Origin: Avibacterium gallinarum
Lineage (GTDB): Bacteria > Pseudomonadota > Gammaproteobacteria > Enterobacterales > Pasteurellaceae
DNA: 64,000 nucleotides
Assembly (NCBI RefSeq): GCF_002921135.1
Contig: NZ_PQVJ01000031.1
Coordinates: 1 to 64,000, forward strand
Direction of reading: 5' to 3'
In this document: positions 7,102 through 18,268 of the stretch, one piece after another
Position numbering within the stretch: the first letter of the stretch is position 1
Layout of the letters: each line of letters starts with the position of its first letter
Notes under the pieces: model-generated
Seen by the model: the letters and a program-made list of their open reading frames with translations, nothing else
What the model was told of the DNA's origin: nothing
Databases searched by the model: none
Program-made: the position numbers and the translations under genes

Positions 7102-8319
7102 ATGAAAAAATCATTTTTACTTTTACCTATTAGCGTGGCAGTGCTATCCGCTTGTTCATCTAGCGCACCAGCGCCTGTAGAAAGTGCTGATGGCGCATTA
7201 CCACCAGGCACAATGCAGCCCGTAGATAGCAACGCAGGCAATACTTGGGAACCACAAATTCAACAACAAAGTATGCCTGCCACAATGACTGCACCAACGG
7301 CGCAACCTGCTTATCAAGCACCGCAAGTACAAACGCCACAAGTGCAAGCTCCGCAGGTGGCCCAAGTGCAGCGACAAACAAATCAAGTGCAACAACAAAC
7401 AAATCAAGTGGTTCAACAAACTAAAAAAACTGCGACTAATACAGAAGCCAAAGTACAACAGGTTTCGCAAAATTTTGAGATTCCGCGTAATCCTGAAACC
7501 AATGCGCCAGATTACAGCAAAATCGACAAAGGCTTTTATAAAGGGAACACCTATAAAGTGCGCAAAGGCGATACGATGTTCTTAATCGCTTATATTTGCG
7601 GCATTGATGTCAAAGAGCTTGCGGCAATGAATAATATGTCTGAGCCTTACACCTTAAGCGTGGGACAAACTTTGAAAGTGTCTAACGAAACCGCACCAGC
7701 GCCAACACCAGTGAATACCACTAGCACAGCAAAACCTGTGGAAAAACCAGCTAAACCTGTTGAGCCAGCGGTAACCTATACACCAGGCCCTAATGGCACA
7801 CAATATGGCTCTGACGGCTCAATTATTGGCCCAGTCAAATCAAATACTGGTACACCAGCACAAGCCGCTGCACAAGCGCCTGTAACGGTAACCCCAACTG
7901 CACCAGTTGTAGCAAAACCTGTGCAAACTCAAGCACCAGCTGTATCAAATGTGGCGTGGCAATGGCCAACCAGTGGTAAAATCGTGCAAGGGTTCTCCAC
8001 TTCTGATGGTGGGAACAAAGGGATCGACATCAGCGGTTCGCGTGGTCAAGCGGTTAATGCAGCCGCTGCGGGTCGTGTCGTTTATGCTGGAAACGCATTG
8101 CGCGGTTACGGAAATCTTATCATCATCAAACATAATGATGATTTCCTCAGTGCCTATGCGCATAACGAGAGCATTTTAGTGAAAGATCAGCAAGAAGTAC
8201 GCGCAGGTCAGCAAATTGCCAAAATGGGAAGCTCTGGCACAAATAGTGTAAAACTTCACTTTGAAATTCGTTACAAAGGTAAATCCGTTGATCCTGTAAA
8301 CTATTTACCAAGACGCTAA
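7102..8319 (+). CDS. nlpD: NlpD/LppB lipoprotein, LysM plus degenerate M23 (LytM) domain
   Basis: A 405-residue lipoprotein (lipid Cys at 18, LSAC). After a Gln/Ala/Pro-rich linker with repeats of APQV/QTNQVQQQ, a LysM peptidoglycan-binding domain spans about 150-193 (YKVRKGDTMFLIAY). The M23/LytM domain fills about 290-405. Its catalytic positions look degenerate (NKGID instead of HxxxD, KLHFE instead of HxH), as in NlpD proteins that activate the amidase AmiC for septum splitting rather than cut peptidoglycan themselves. RBS AGAGGAAC precedes ATG 7102. The next gene starts 1 base after its stop. Confidence 0.93.
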   Translation: MKKSFLLLPISVAVLSACSSSAPAPVESADGALPPGTMQPVDSNAGNTWEPQIQQQSMPATMTAPTAQPAYQAPQVQTPQVQAPQVAQVQRQTNQVQQQTNQVVQQTKKTATNTEAKVQQVSQNFEIPRNPETNAPDYSKIDKGFYKGNTYKVRKGDTMFLIAYICGIDVKELAAMNNMSEPYTLSVGQTLKVSNETAPAPTPVNTTSTAKPVEKPAKPVEPAVTYTPGPNGTQYGSDGSIIGPVKSNTGTPAQAAAQAPVTVTPTAPVVAKPVQTQAPAVSNVAWQWPTSGKIVQGFSTSDGGNKGIDISGSRGQAVNAAAAGRVVYAGNALRGYGNLIIIKHNDDFLSAYAHNESILVKDQQEVRAGQQIAKMGSSGTNSVKLHFEIRYKGKSVDPVNYLPRR

Positions 8320-8320
8320 G

Positions 8321-8713
8321 ATGAAAAAAACTATCACGTTATCCTTGCTCAGTACAGCCCTGATAATGGGCTGTACTTCCCCTTCGTCAATGCCTTTAGT
8401 AGGCGCAGACCGCGATGAAAAAGGCTGCATTCCTTCAGCAGGCTACACTTGGTCAGAACTCAAACAGCAATGCGTACAACCTTTTTCCATTGCCGATATT
8501 CGTTTAACCGATCCTGAAAACCCAACCCTTGCGGTATATGTCATTCTTGCCGAAGAACAAGGCAAAGCCGAAGTCTTCTCAGCGAATTTAGCGCAAAATT
8601 TAATTTTAGATGCAGTAAAAGGTGGCTATGCGGCAAAAGATAAAAGCCTTTATTTAATCAAAACCCCAACAGGCTGGGAACTGAGAAAACCAACTGGTTA
8701 TTTGAAAAGGTAA
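8321..8713 (+). CDS. Hypothetical lipoprotein
   Basis: A 130-residue protein with a lipoprotein signal peptide (lipid Cys at 18, IMGC). The mature part has a Cys pair near its start (KGCIPSAGYTW, QQCVQPF) and a small alpha/beta-looking domain ending LRKPTGYLKR. It begins 1 base after nlpD, so it is co-transcribed. I do not recognise a named family; it is typical of Pasteurellaceae nlpD regions in being a short envelope lipoprotein. Confidence 0.75.
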   Translation: MKKTITLSLLSTALIMGCTSPSSMPLVGADRDEKGCIPSAGYTWSELKQQCVQPFSIADIRLTDPENPTLAVYVILAEEQGKAEVFSANLAQNLILDAVKGGYAAKDKSLYLIKTPTGWELRKPTGYLKR

Positions 8714-8717
8714 AAAT

Positions 8718-8755
8718 AAGTGCGGTGTAAAATTTCTGAATTTTCCACCGCACTT
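8718..8755 (+). terminator. Terminator made of an inverted uptake-signal pair
   Basis: AAGTGCGGT at 8718-8726 and its complement at 8747-8755 form a hairpin followed by TTTGTTT. It ends the lipoprotein operon. Inverted uptake signals acting as terminators are well known in Haemophilus. Confidence 0.8.
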
Positions 8756-8850
8756 TGTTTCGTTTATCTATAAATAATTATTGAGACTATACTAGCTAAA
8801 TAACTAAATCAATTCCTTCCAAAATAATTTTATTTTATGGTGGAATTTTA

Positions 8851-8866
8851 TATGATCTATATCACA
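8851..8866. promoter_or_regulatory. CRP-like site with no obvious target gene
   Basis: TATGA-N6-TCACA resembles the CRP consensus TGTGA-N6-TCACA (9 of 10). It lies between convergent gene ends, and no gene starts nearby. It may be fortuitous. Confidence 0.25.
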
Positions 8867-8973
8867 TAAATTGATCATATAAATTAAGTGTAGAAAAGGA
8901 TTTCTTTCATCAGTGTGATATTGAGAAATAAAATAGGTAAAAAGGGGGATTGAGATTTTACAAAGAAAAACAA

Positions 8974-9001
8974 AAACTGCTTGGTATTCACCAAGCAGTT
9001 T
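8974..9001 (-). terminator. ssb terminator
   Basis: A perfect 11-bp stem (AAACTGCTTGG and its complement) with a 6-base loop. On the minus strand it is followed by TTTTTGTTTTT, right after the ssb stop. Confidence 0.9.
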
Positions 9002-9009
9002 GGAATGAA

Positions 9010-9546
9010 TTAGAAAGGAATATCATCATCTAATGGCACGTCATCAATCACTGGCTGTGGCGCAGGTGTTCCTTGTGGTGCGGCTCTTTGTGCTTGATAT
9101 GCAGGCTGTGTAGGTTGAGCATATTGATTGCCCCCTTGTTGAGCTGCATAGCCACCACCTTGTTGGGCATATCCCCCGCCTTGCGGTGCATAGCCGCCTT
9201 GGCTACGTTCTGCGCGGCTGTCTAACATTTGTAGCACATCGCCTTGGATTTCTGTGGTGTAGCGATCTTGACCATTTTGATCTTGCCATTTGCGCGTTCT
9301 TAAACGCCCTTCAACATAAACTTTTGAGCCTTTGCGCAAATATTCGCCCGCCACTTCCGCTTGGCGGCGATAGAACACAATGCGATGCCATTCAGTGATC
9401 TCACGGCGTTCACCAGTGTTTTTATCCATCCAGCTTTCACTGGTTGCTACGCTAATGTTCGCCACAGCTTCGCCATTTGGCATTGTGCGAATTTCAGGGT
9501 CGTTTCCTAGGTTTCCTACGATAATAACTTTGTTTACTCCAGCCAT
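9010..9546 (-). CDS. ssb: Single-stranded DNA-binding protein
   Basis: SSB coats single-stranded DNA in replication, repair and uptake. The 178-residue protein has the OB-fold start ([18 protein letters not shown]), a Gly/Gln-rich linker with GGYAQQGG repeats (about 115-150) and the conserved acidic tip ending DDDIPF that recruits partner proteins. RBS AGAGGAA lies just before the start. Only 17 bases separate the start codon from a mobile-looking element, so the ssb promoter must lie inside or beyond that element. Confidence 0.97.
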   Translation of the reverse strand: MAGVNKVIIVGNLGNDPEIRTMPNGEAVANISVATSESWMDKNTGERREITEWHRIVFYRRQAEVAGEYLRKGSKVYVEGRLRTRKWQDQNGQDRYTTEIQGDVLQMLDSRAERSQGGYAPQGGGYAQQGGGYAAQQGGNQYAQPTQPAYQAQRAAPQGTPAPQPVIDDVPLDDDIPF

Positions 9547-9562
9547 AAATTCCTCTGTCTGT

Positions 9563-9833
9563 TAGGGTCTGTTGATAACTCATTGTACATTTGAGCTGGC
9601 GGCTATTTTTGGTGAGAACAAGGCGAATGTGGTGAAGTTTAGCCACTCTAAATGAACCACATTCAACACAGTTATCACAAAAAATAGCCCCAGCCCTTCG
9701 GGTTATGTTTAAAATTAGCACACTCTTTGTTGCCGTTCTCACCAAGAGAACCACTCTTGATTTCGAACAGCGCCGCGATTGCGCTAATTTTAAACGATAA
9801 CTCAAATGTACAATGAGTTATCAACAACCCCTA
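9563..9833. mobile_element. MITE-like element, 33-bp inverted ends, TA-flanked, no transposase
   Basis: The ends 9563-9595 and 9801-9833 are inverted repeats (about 31 of 33 match), both bordered by TA. The 271-bp element has no transposase. Inside are two more inverted repeats: 9601-9610 with 9680-9689 (around GGCTATTTTT) and the 13-base 9707-9719 with 9783-9795, so transcripts could fold into two long hairpins. It separates ssb from the LexA-like box near uvrA. The TA flanks fit insertion by a Tc1/mariner or IS630-like transposase; the source element is not in the window. Confidence 0.75.
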
Positions 9834-9903
9834 AAGTGCGGTAAAAATTTTTGTTATTTTGCCCTAAAAAAAGAGAAAAAGCTATTAATTCCAGACAAAT
9901 TAA

Positions 9904-9919
9904 CTGGATATTTGCACAG
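9904..9919. promoter_or_regulatory. LexA-like SOS box upstream of uvrA
   Basis: CTG-N10-CAG (CTGGATATTTGCACAG) with 12 of 16 positions as in the E. coli consensus CTGTATATATATACAG, 65 bases before the uvrA start. uvrA is a classic SOS gene, and ssb/uvrA share such a box in E. coli. Confidence 0.6.
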
Positions 9920-9984
9920 TTATTTCAGATTATGCGATAATGATCGCAAAATAACCTTAAATTGCTTGAACAGACGAAAAGATT

Positions 9985-12813
9985 ATGGAAAAAATAGAAG
10001 TGCGTGGGGCGAGAACCCATAATTTAAAAAATATTAATCTGACGATTCCGCGGGATAAATTGATTGTGATTACAGGGCTTTCTGGCTCGGGGAAATCTTC
10101 ACTGGCCTTTGATACCCTTTATGCCGAAGGGCAACGCCGTTATGTCGAATCCCTTTCTGCGTATGCGCGCCAGTTTTTATCGTTAATGGAAAAGCCAGAT
10201 GTGGATCATATTGAAGGGCTATCCCCTGCGATTTCCATTGAACAAAAATCCACCTCGCACAATCCACGTTCTACGGTGGGGACGATCACGGAAATTCACG
10301 ACTATTTGCGTTTGCTATTTGCTCGTGTGGGCGAACCACGCTGCCCAAATCATCATATTCCGTTGGCGGCGCAAACCATTAGTCAGATGGTGGATAAGGT
10401 GCTGGCATTGCCGGAAGAAAGCCGAATGATGTTGCTTGCCCCAGTGGTGAAAGATCGCAAAGGGGAACATATTAAAATTTTAGAGCATATTGCCGCGCAA
10501 GGTTATATCCGCGCCAGAATTGATGGCGAAATTTGCGATCTTTCTGATCCACCAAAATTGGAATTACAGAAAAAGCATACCATTGAAGTGGTGGTGGATC
10601 GCTTTAAAGTCCGTCCAGATTTGGCAACCCGCTTAGCGGAATCCTTTGAAACTGCGTTAGAACTTTCTGGCGGCACGGCAGTGGTGGCGAATATGGACGA
10701 TCCGAAAGCGGAAGAATTGCTGTTTTCCGCAAACTTTGCTTGTCCGCATTGTGGTTATTCCGTGCCTGAACTTGAGCCACGCTTGTTTTCCTTTAATAAC
10801 CCTGCGGGGGCTTGCCCGACTTGTGATGGCTTGGGGGTTCAGCAATATTTTGATGAAAAACGCGTGGTGCAAAATCCAAGCATTTCCTTAGCTGGTGGGG
10901 CGATTAAAGGTTGGGATCGACGTAATTTCTATTATTACCAAATGCTGACTTCTCTCGCCAAACATTATGGCTTTGACGTGGAAAGCCCGTTTGAAGATTT
11001 ACCGAAAAAAATTCAGCACATTATTTTACACGGTTCAGGTAAAGAAGAAATTGAATTCCAATATATGAACGACCGTGGCGATGTGGTGCTACGCCGCCAT
11101 AGTTTTGAAGGTATTCTCAATAATATGGCGCGCCGTTATAAAGAAACAGAATCAATGTCTGTGCGTGAAGAATTGGCGAAAAATATCAGCACGCGTCCTT
11201 GTAAGGATTGCGGTGGCTCGCGTTTACGCCCTGAAGCGCGTAATGTTTTTATTGGCGAAACAAATCTGCCTGAGGTTTCCGAAAAGAGCATTGGTGAAGC
11301 TTTTAACTTTGTGGATAGCCTCACCCTAAGCGGGCAGCGCGCGCAAATTGCCGATAAAATTCTCAAAGAAATCAAAGAGCGCTTGCAATTTTTGGTCAAT
11401 GTGGGGCTGAATTATCTTTCTCTTTCTCGTTCTGCCGAAACCCTTTCTGGCGGTGAAGCGCAGCGTATTCGTCTAGCTAGCCAAATTGGCGCTGGTTTGG
11501 TTGGCGTGATGTATGTGCTTGATGAACCTTCTATTGGTTTGCATCAACGAGATAATGAACGCTTACTTAACACCTTGATTCACTTAAGAAATTTAGGTAA
11601 CACAGTGATTGTGGTGGAACACGATGAAGATGCCATTTTGAGCGCGGATCACATTATTGATATTGGCCCAGGTGCTGGCGTGCACGGCGGTAGTGTGGTG
11701 GCGCAAGGTACAGCACAAGAAATTATGCAAAATCCAAATTCATTGACGGGGAAATTCTTATCAGGCAAAGAAAAAATAGAAATTCCCAAAAAACGCACCG
11801 CACTTGATAAAGAAAAAATCTTAAAACTCAAAGGCGCTTCGGGCAATAATCTGAAAAATGTCAATTTAGAAATCCCTGTGGGCTTGTTTACTTGTGTTAC
11901 AGGAGTTTCAGGGTCGGGCAAATCTACGCTGATTAACGATACCCTATTCCCACTGGCGCAAAGTGCTTTAAACCGTGCGGAAAATGCGCAAGCCGCGCCG
12001 CATAAATCCATTCAAGGATTAGAATTTTTTGACAAGGTGATCGATATTGATCAAAGCCCAATTGGACGCACGCCACGCTCTAATCCTGCTACTTACACAG
12101 GATTATTCACGCCAATTCGCGAATTGTTCGCAGGCGTGCCAGAATCCCGTGCGCGTGGCTATAACCCAGGGCGCTTTAGTTTCAATGTGCGTGGCGGACG
12201 TTGCGAAGCCTGCCAAGGGGACGGGGTGATCAAAGTAGAAATGCACTTCCTACCCGATGTGTATGTGCCTTGCGATCAGTGTAAAGGCAAACGCTACAAT
12301 CGTGAAACCTTGGAAATTCGCTACAAAGGCAAAACCATTAACCAAGTGTTGGATATGACGGTGGAAGAAGCGCGTGAATTTTTCGATGCCATTCCACAAA
12401 TTGCGCGCAAATTGCAAACCTTGATGGACGTAGGGTTATCCTATATTCGCCTAGGGCAATCTTCCACCACCCTATCTGGCGGTGAAGCGCAACGAGTGAA
12501 ATTGGCGACCGAGTTATCAAAACGCGATACAGGAAAAACCTTGTATATTCTTGATGAACCGACAACTGGCTTACATTTTGCGGACATTAAACAGCTCCTT
12601 GAAGTGCTACACCGCTTGCGTGATCAGGGCAACACCATTGTGGTGATTGAACATAATTTAGATGTGATTAAAACCGCGGATTGGATTGTGGATCTTGGCC
12701 CTGAAGGAGGAAGTGGCGGTGGTGAAATTATTGCTACAGGAACGCCAGAGCAAGTGGCGAAAGTGAAAGGTTCGCACACCGCACGGTTTTTAAAACAAAT
12801 TCTTGCAAAGTAA
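9985..12813 (+). CDS. uvrA: Excinuclease ABC subunit UvrA
   Basis: UvrA is the damage-recognition ATPase of nucleotide excision repair, working with UvrB. The 942-residue protein has two ABC ATPase halves: Walker A at 31-39 (GLSGSGKSS) and again about residue 640 (GVSGSGKST), two ABC signatures (LSGGEAQR), and zinc-finger Cys pairs ([25 protein letters not shown]). Start ATG 9985. Divergent from ssb, with a LexA-like box upstream, consistent with SOS control. Confidence 0.98.
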   Translation: MEKIEVRGARTHNLKNINLTIPRDKLIVITGLSGSGKSSLAFDTLYAEGQRRYVESLSAYARQFLSLMEKPDVDHIEGLSPAISIEQKSTSHNPRSTVGTITEIHDYLRLLFARVGEPRCPNHHIPLAAQTISQMVDKVLALPEESRMMLLAPVVKDRKGEHIKILEHIAAQGYIRARIDGEICDLSDPPKLELQKKHTIEVVVDRFKVRPDLATRLAESFETALELSGGTAVVANMDDPKAEELLFSANFACPHCGYSVPELEPRLFSFNNPAGACPTCDGLGVQQYFDEKRVVQNPSISLAGGAIKGWDRRNFYYYQMLTSLAKHYGFDVESPFEDLPKKIQHIILHGSGKEEIEFQYMNDRGDVVLRRHSFEGILNNMARRYKETESMSVREELAKNISTRPCKDCGGSRLRPEARNVFIGETNLPEVSEKSIGEAFNFVDSLTLSGQRAQIADKILKEIKERLQFLVNVGLNYLSLSRSAETLSGGEAQRIRLASQIGAGLVGVMYVLDEPSIGLHQRDNERLLNTLIHLRNLGNTVIVVEHDEDAILSADHIIDIGPGAGVHGGSVVAQGTAQEIMQNPNSLTGKFLSGKEKIEIPKKRTALDKEKILKLKGASGNNLKNVNLEIPVGLFTCVTGVSGSGKSTLINDTLFPLAQSALNRAENAQAAPHKSIQGLEFFDKVIDIDQSPIGRTPRSNPATYTGLFTPIRELFAGVPESRARGYNPGRFSFNVRGGRCEACQGDGVIKVEMHFLPDVYVPCDQCKGKRYNRETLEIRYKGKTINQVLDMTVEEAREFFDAIPQIARKLQTLMDVGLSYIRLGQSSTTLSGGEAQRVKLATELSKRDTGKTLYILDEPTTGLHFADIKQLLEVLHRLRDQGNTIVVIEHNLDVIKTADWIVDLGPEGGSGGGEIIATGTPEQVAKVKGSHTARFLKQILAK

Positions 12814-12882
12814 AAAGAACAAAATAAAAGTGCGGTAATTTTTTCAGCAGATTTGATAAAAAATTTCTGTTATCAATGCTGA

Positions 12883-14007
<1,125 letters not shown>

Positions 14008-14022
14008 TTTGCAATGTTATAA

Positions 14023-14060
14023 AAGTGCGGTCAAAAAATGCGAAAAATTTGACCGCACTT
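14023..14060 (+). terminator. Inverted uptake-signal pair between mreB and mreC
   Basis: AAGTGCGGT at 14023-14031 and ACCGCACTT at 14052-14060 extend into a stem (AAAGTGCGGTCAAA and complement). There is no long T-run, so it may lower, not end, transcription into mreC. Confidence 0.6.
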
Positions 14061-14077
14061 CTTTCTGAGCCATATTA

Positions 14078-15124
14078 ATGAAACCGATCTTTGGAAAAGC
14101 TCCCTACCTTGGCATTCGTTTAATTTTTGCCGTGATTGCTTCTATTGTGCTGATTTTATTTGATGGACAAACCAACACAATGATAAAAGCACGTAGCATA
14201 ATGGAAACAGCAATTGGTGGCGTTTATTATCTTGCCAACACCCCAAGAACCGTATTAGACGGTGTGTCTTACAATCTTGTTGATACCAACAAATTACAAA
14301 TCGAAAACAAAGTCCTAAGAGAACAACTGCGCGAAAAAAACGCCGACTTATTGTTATTGGATCAACTGAAAGTAGAGAACCAACGCTTACGTTTATTGCT
14401 AAATTCGCCATTACGCACCGATGAATATAAAAAAATCGCTGAAGTTTTAACCGCAGAAACTGATGTTTATCGGCAGCAAGTGGTCATTAACCAAGGGGAA
14501 AATGACGGTGCCTATGTGGGACAACCCGTTATTGATGAAAAAGGTGTAGTTGGGCAGATTATTTCTGTAGGAAGCAACACCAGTCGTGTGCTGTTACTAA
14601 CGGACGTTACCCATTCCATTCCTGTGCAAGTATTGCGTAATGATGTACGCGTAATTGCAAGTGGCACGGGACACAGTGATGAGCTCACCCTAGACAACGT
14701 ACCACGCTCAGTGGATATTGTGAAAGGGGATTTATTGGTTACATCAGGGTTAGGTGGGCGTTTCCTTGAAGGCTACCCTGTCGCCATTGTGGAAAATGTA
14801 TCGCGCGATGGAAAAAATTATTTCGCCACTATCACGGCAAAACCACTCGCATCGATTGAGCGTTTACGTTATGTCTTACTTTTATGGCCAACCAATGAAG
14901 ATATGCGTAAAGTAAATTCTAGTACGCCAGAAGATGTGCGCAAAGCCGTTCGTCAGCGTCTTGAAACTCAGAAAAAGCAAAAAATTGTGCAACCGTCGAT
15001 GACAGCGGAAGAGCCAGAAGAAAAGCCATCAACTCCAACTTTAGAGGAGATTCATACGGAACAAATGGAAATTCCTTCTGAACCTGTTGATCCTGAATTG
15101 CAACATTATCGAGAGGAAGATTAA
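14078..15124 (+). CDS. mreC: Rod shape-determining protein MreC
   Basis: MreC is a bitopic membrane protein linking MreB to the periplasmic cell-wall synthases. The 348 residues comprise a short cytoplasmic start, one membrane helix (about 12-30), a coiled coil (about 70-108, with LREQLREKNADLLLLDQLK) and the beta-barrel domain. The C-terminal tail is Glu/Pro-rich and low-complexity. The mreD start (ATG 15124) overlaps the final base of the stop codon. Confidence 0.96.
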   Translation: MKPIFGKAPYLGIRLIFAVIASIVLILFDGQTNTMIKARSIMETAIGGVYYLANTPRTVLDGVSYNLVDTNKLQIENKVLREQLREKNADLLLLDQLKVENQRLRLLLNSPLRTDEYKKIAEVLTAETDVYRQQVVINQGENDGAYVGQPVIDEKGVVGQIISVGSNTSRVLLLTDVTHSIPVQVLRNDVRVIASGTGHSDELTLDNVPRSVDIVKGDLLVTSGLGGRFLEGYPVAIVENVSRDGKNYFATITAKPLASIERLRYVLLLWPTNEDMRKVNSSTPEDVRKAVRQRLETQKKQKIVQPSMTAEEPEEKPSTPTLEEIHTEQMEIPSEPVDPELQHYREED

Positions 15125-15612
15125 TGCGAGGTCGTGCTGTTTTACAATTATTGTTTATTGTATCCACCTTTTTAATTGCAATGGTGTTAGAAATTGCACC
15201 TTGGCCAACTAGCCTGCATAATTTCAAGCCAGCGTGGTTATTGCTGGTCTTAACTTATTGGATCTTAGCAATGCCTTCAAAAATTAGTGTCGGCACAGCA
15301 TTTCTTATGGGAATTGCTTGGGATCTTGTACTCGGTTCAACCTTGGGAATCCACGCGTTAGTGCTTTCTGTTTTTGCTTATTTGCTTGCAGTGAATAGCG
15401 TATTAATTTGGAATTTATCTTTATGGATGCAAGGAATATTTGTTATTCTTGCTGTTTTTGGTGTCAGAATAGGAATTTTTATCGTTGAGCTATTCTTGCA
15501 TAGTGCAGTCTTTAATTGGCAAGAGATTTTTGGCGCAATTACCACTGGCGTATTATGGCCTTGGATATTCTTATTATTGAGAAAAGTAGCAAAGCAATTC
15601 CATATTGGATAA
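15124..15612 (+). CDS. mreD: Rod shape-determining protein MreD
   Basis: A 162-residue integral membrane protein with about five hydrophobic helices and little else, as usual for MreD. It works with MreC and the RodA/PBP2 elongation complex. Overlaps the mreC stop by one base (TTAATG), so it is translationally coupled. Confidence 0.94.
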   Translation: MRGRAVLQLLFIVSTFLIAMVLEIAPWPTSLHNFKPAWLLLVLTYWILAMPSKISVGTAFLMGIAWDLVLGSTLGIHALVLSVFAYLLAVNSVLIWNLSLWMQGIFVILAVFGVRIGIFIVELFLHSAVFNWQEIFGAITTGVLWPWIFLLLRKVAKQFHIG

Positions 15613-15764
15613 TACTGCTAATGAATTAGAAATAATTTAGATCTCTTTTAATTGGATAAACTTAATTAGTAAATTAAATTGAAAGAGATTTTTGTTGTTG
15701 AATAAGAAATATAACAAAAACCAGTAAAGTTTTTAGATGTAATAGAGTTATAAAAGAAAAAGAG

Positions 15765-15840
15765 TGGTGGGCGATACCGGTCTCGAACCAGTGACCCCCT
15801 CCTTGTAAGGGAGGTGCTCTCCCAACTGAGCTAATCGCCC
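15765..15840 (-). tRNA. tRNA-Val (UAC), copy 1
   Basis: A complete cloverleaf on the minus strand: acceptor GGGCGAT with ATCGCCC, anticodon loop CTTACAA giving UAC, TTCGAGA T-loop, encoded CCA. One of three identical copies. Confidence 0.97.
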
Positions 15841-15908
15841 GACAGAATGCTATTTCTAGCTATCGGATTTAACTTTGTGAAAAGTTAAACTGGGAACTTA
15901 AACTGGCG

Positions 15909-15984
15909 TGGTGGGCGATACCGGTCTCGAACCAGTGACCCCCTCCTTGTAAGGGAGGTGCTCTCCCAACTGAGCTAATCGCCC
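15909..15984 (-). tRNA. tRNA-Val (UAC), copy 2
   Basis: Identical to the copies on both sides, with encoded CCA. The spacers between the three genes are 68 and 39 bases, so they are likely cut from one transcript. Confidence 0.97.
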
Positions 15985-16023
15985 ACGTTAGTTTAAGCAT
16001 TACAACACAAGTCCTTAAAAAAG

Positions 16024-16099
16024 TGGTGGGCGATACCGGTCTCGAACCAGTGACCCCCTCCTTGTAAGGGAGGTGCTCTCCCAACTGAGCTAATCGCCC
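16024..16099 (-). tRNA. tRNA-Val (UAC), copy 3
   Basis: Same 76-base gene with CCA. First of the three in the direction of transcription. Confidence 0.97.
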
Positions 16100-16275
16100 T
16101 TGTGTTGTGGGTTGGCATTATAAGTGTTCTCAAAACACAGTCAATAAGTTTTTGCATATTTTTGTTTAAGTGTTGTAAAAATAAACATAAACTTGCTTTT
16201 TTTATCGTGAATTAGATGAACTCATAGTACAATACCGCCGATTTAATTTTACTGTAAACAAAGGTTATAAATAAA

Positions 16276-17717
16276 ATGAAAGCAGAACCGCTATTTAATT
16301 TAGATCCGTCCGTGAAAGTTCGTACTCGCTTTGCGCCTAGCCCAACTGGCTATTTGCACGTTGGCGGTGCGAGAACCGCATTATATTCTTGGCTATTTGC
16401 AAAACATAACCAAGGTGAATTTGTATTACGCATTGAAGATACTGATTTAGAACGTTCTACGCCAGAAGCCACGCAAGCGATTTTAGAAGGAATGGAATGG
16501 CTTAACTTAGCTTGGGATCACGGCCCTTATTACCAAACGAAGCGCTTTGATCGTTATAATCAAGTGATTGATCAAATGCTTGAACAGGGCTTGGCTTATC
16601 GTTGTTATTGTTCCAAAGAGCGTTTAGAAAATTTACGCAACGAGCAAGAAAAAATAAAGAAAAACCACGTTATGATGGCTATTGCTTACATCACGCGCCA
16701 GAGAATCCAGATGCTCCTCACGTTGTGCGTTTCAAAAACCCACAAGAAGGTTCCGTAGTATTTGATGATGCCGTGCGTGGACGCATTGAGATCAGCAACA
16801 GTGAGCTTGATGATTTAATTATCCGCCGTACTGATGGTTCACCAACATATAACTTCTGCGTAGTGATTGACGACTGGGATATGGGCATTACACACGTTGT
16901 ACGCGGTGAAGATCATATCAATAATACTCCTCGTCAAATTAATATTTTGAAAGCGTTAAATGCGCCAATTCCGACTTATGCACACGTTTCAATGATCCTA
17001 GGTGATGACGGACAGAAATTGTCTAAACGCCACGGTGCAGTGAGCGTAATGCAATATCGCGATGATGGCTTTCTTCCTGAAGCGTTGCTCAACTATTTAG
17101 TACGCTTAGGCTGGGGACACGGCGACCAAGAGATTTTCTCCGTAGAAGAAATGATCAAGTTGTTTGAATTAACTCAGGTAAGCAAATCTGCGAGCGCATT
17201 TAACACAGAAAAATTGTTATGGTTAAATCATCATTATATTCGCGAATTACCACCTGAATATGTGGCTAAACACCTTGCCTGGCATTATCAACATCAAGGC
17301 ATTGATACCAGCAATGGGCCAGCATTAAGTGAGATTGTTGTAATGCTCGGTGAGCGCTGTAAGACGTTAAAAGAAATGGCAACTGCAAGCCGTTACTTCT
17401 TTGAGGATTTTGATCATTTTGACGAAAGTGCGGTGAAAAAACACTTTAAATCTGGGGCGGCTGAAGCACTTGAAAAAGTCAAAGAAAAATTGACCGCTCT
17501 TTCTCAATGGACGGCTGAGCCAATTCACCAAGCTATTGAACAAACAGCGGAAGAACTCGGTGTAGGAATGGGCAAAGTGGGAATGCCATTGCGTGTTGCC
17601 GTAACAGGCGCAGGGCAATCTCCGTCTATGGACGTTACTCTAGTTGGCATCGGACGTGATCGCTCCCTCGCCCGCATTCAAAAAGCCATTGATTTTATCA
17701 AGGCACAAAACGCCTAA
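16276..17717 (+). pseudogene. gltX: Glutamate-tRNA ligase, frameshifted in this sequence
   Basis: GltX charges tRNA-Glu and is essential in bacteria that rely on it. Two overlapping frames (16276-16758 and 16602-17717) together cover the whole enzyme, about 480 residues. The HIGH-like motif is GYLHVGGA, the KMSKS-like motif is KLSKRHG. The frame changes at 16649-16654, a run of six A: one more A gives the expected [13 protein letters not shown] true loss would be lethal if this is the only copy, so a sequence error is most likely. I label it pseudogene only because the reading frame is broken here. Confidence 0.9.
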
Positions 17718-17811
17718 TGCAAAGCGTTTAATATTTAATCTAGCGAATGAATGCAGTGAATTTAATATTGACAGCATTCATTCTGCTAATTATTATAAGC
17801 AACACATTTAC

Positions 17812-17887
<76 letters not shown>

Positions 17888-17895
17888 GATTTTAA

Positions 17896-17919
17896 AGCCT
17901 TGAAAGAAATTTCAAGGCT
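17896..17919 (+). terminator. Terminator after tRNA-Ala
   Basis: Perfect 10-bp stem AGCCTTGAAA with loop GAAA, followed by TTTTACTTTTT. Confidence 0.85.
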
Positions 17920-17995
17920 TTTACTTTTTATAGCCTACATAACATTCCAATTTTTAACGCATTATTTTTCAGCAAAGATTACCCCACTTTCTTTC

Positions 17996-18191
17996 TCATA
18001 ATACTTGAACCCTCACATCTAGGGGTAAATTTTCGGATAATTTAGAGGCGTCATTTAATTCAATGCCAAGTTCTTTGTAGTTTATAGTTAAGCATAGTTT
18101 TAAGGCATAATCTCTAAAGTCTAAAAATACCTCTTTTTCTTTAGCAAAGCAGGATACGCTTAAAAAACAAAAATAATAGAATAAGTCTCAT
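17996..18191 (-). pseudogene. Broken gene for a small exported protein, possibly Tai4-like immunity
   Basis: ATG 18191 (GGAG 8 bases upstream) starts a signal peptide and stops early. Removing one base from the A6 run at 18162-18167 joins it to FLSVSCFAKEKEVFLDFRDYALK-type sequence that stops at 17996-17998. The Y-A-L-K-L-C-L segment is reminiscent of Tai4 immunity proteins, which bind Tae4 amidases in the periplasm. A further stretch in another frame (YYEKESGVIFAEK) suggests additional damage. Family assignment is tentative. Confidence 0.4.
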
Positions 18192-18268
18192 TTTAACTCC
18201 TTTCTATAATATTACTCCTTTAGGAATCTGAGAATAGACATTTCTGAATGTATGTTGTTTATATAGTT

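Noticed and set aside
8851-9000. Small RNA gene driven by the CRP-like site
   Set aside because: The hairpin downstream has its T-run on the minus strand and belongs to ssb; no promoter match.
9494-9805. ORF running through the MITE-like element
   Set aside because: It crosses both inverted ends and overlaps ssb; no transposase features.
15765-16099. Three tRNA-Val copies as a sign of mobile DNA
   Set aside because: Tandem identical tRNA genes are normal and no mobile genes lie around them.
16649-16660. Programmed ribosomal frameshifting in gltX
   Set aside because: The run does not form a proper slippery heptamer in the zero frame, and gltX is not known to use frameshifting.
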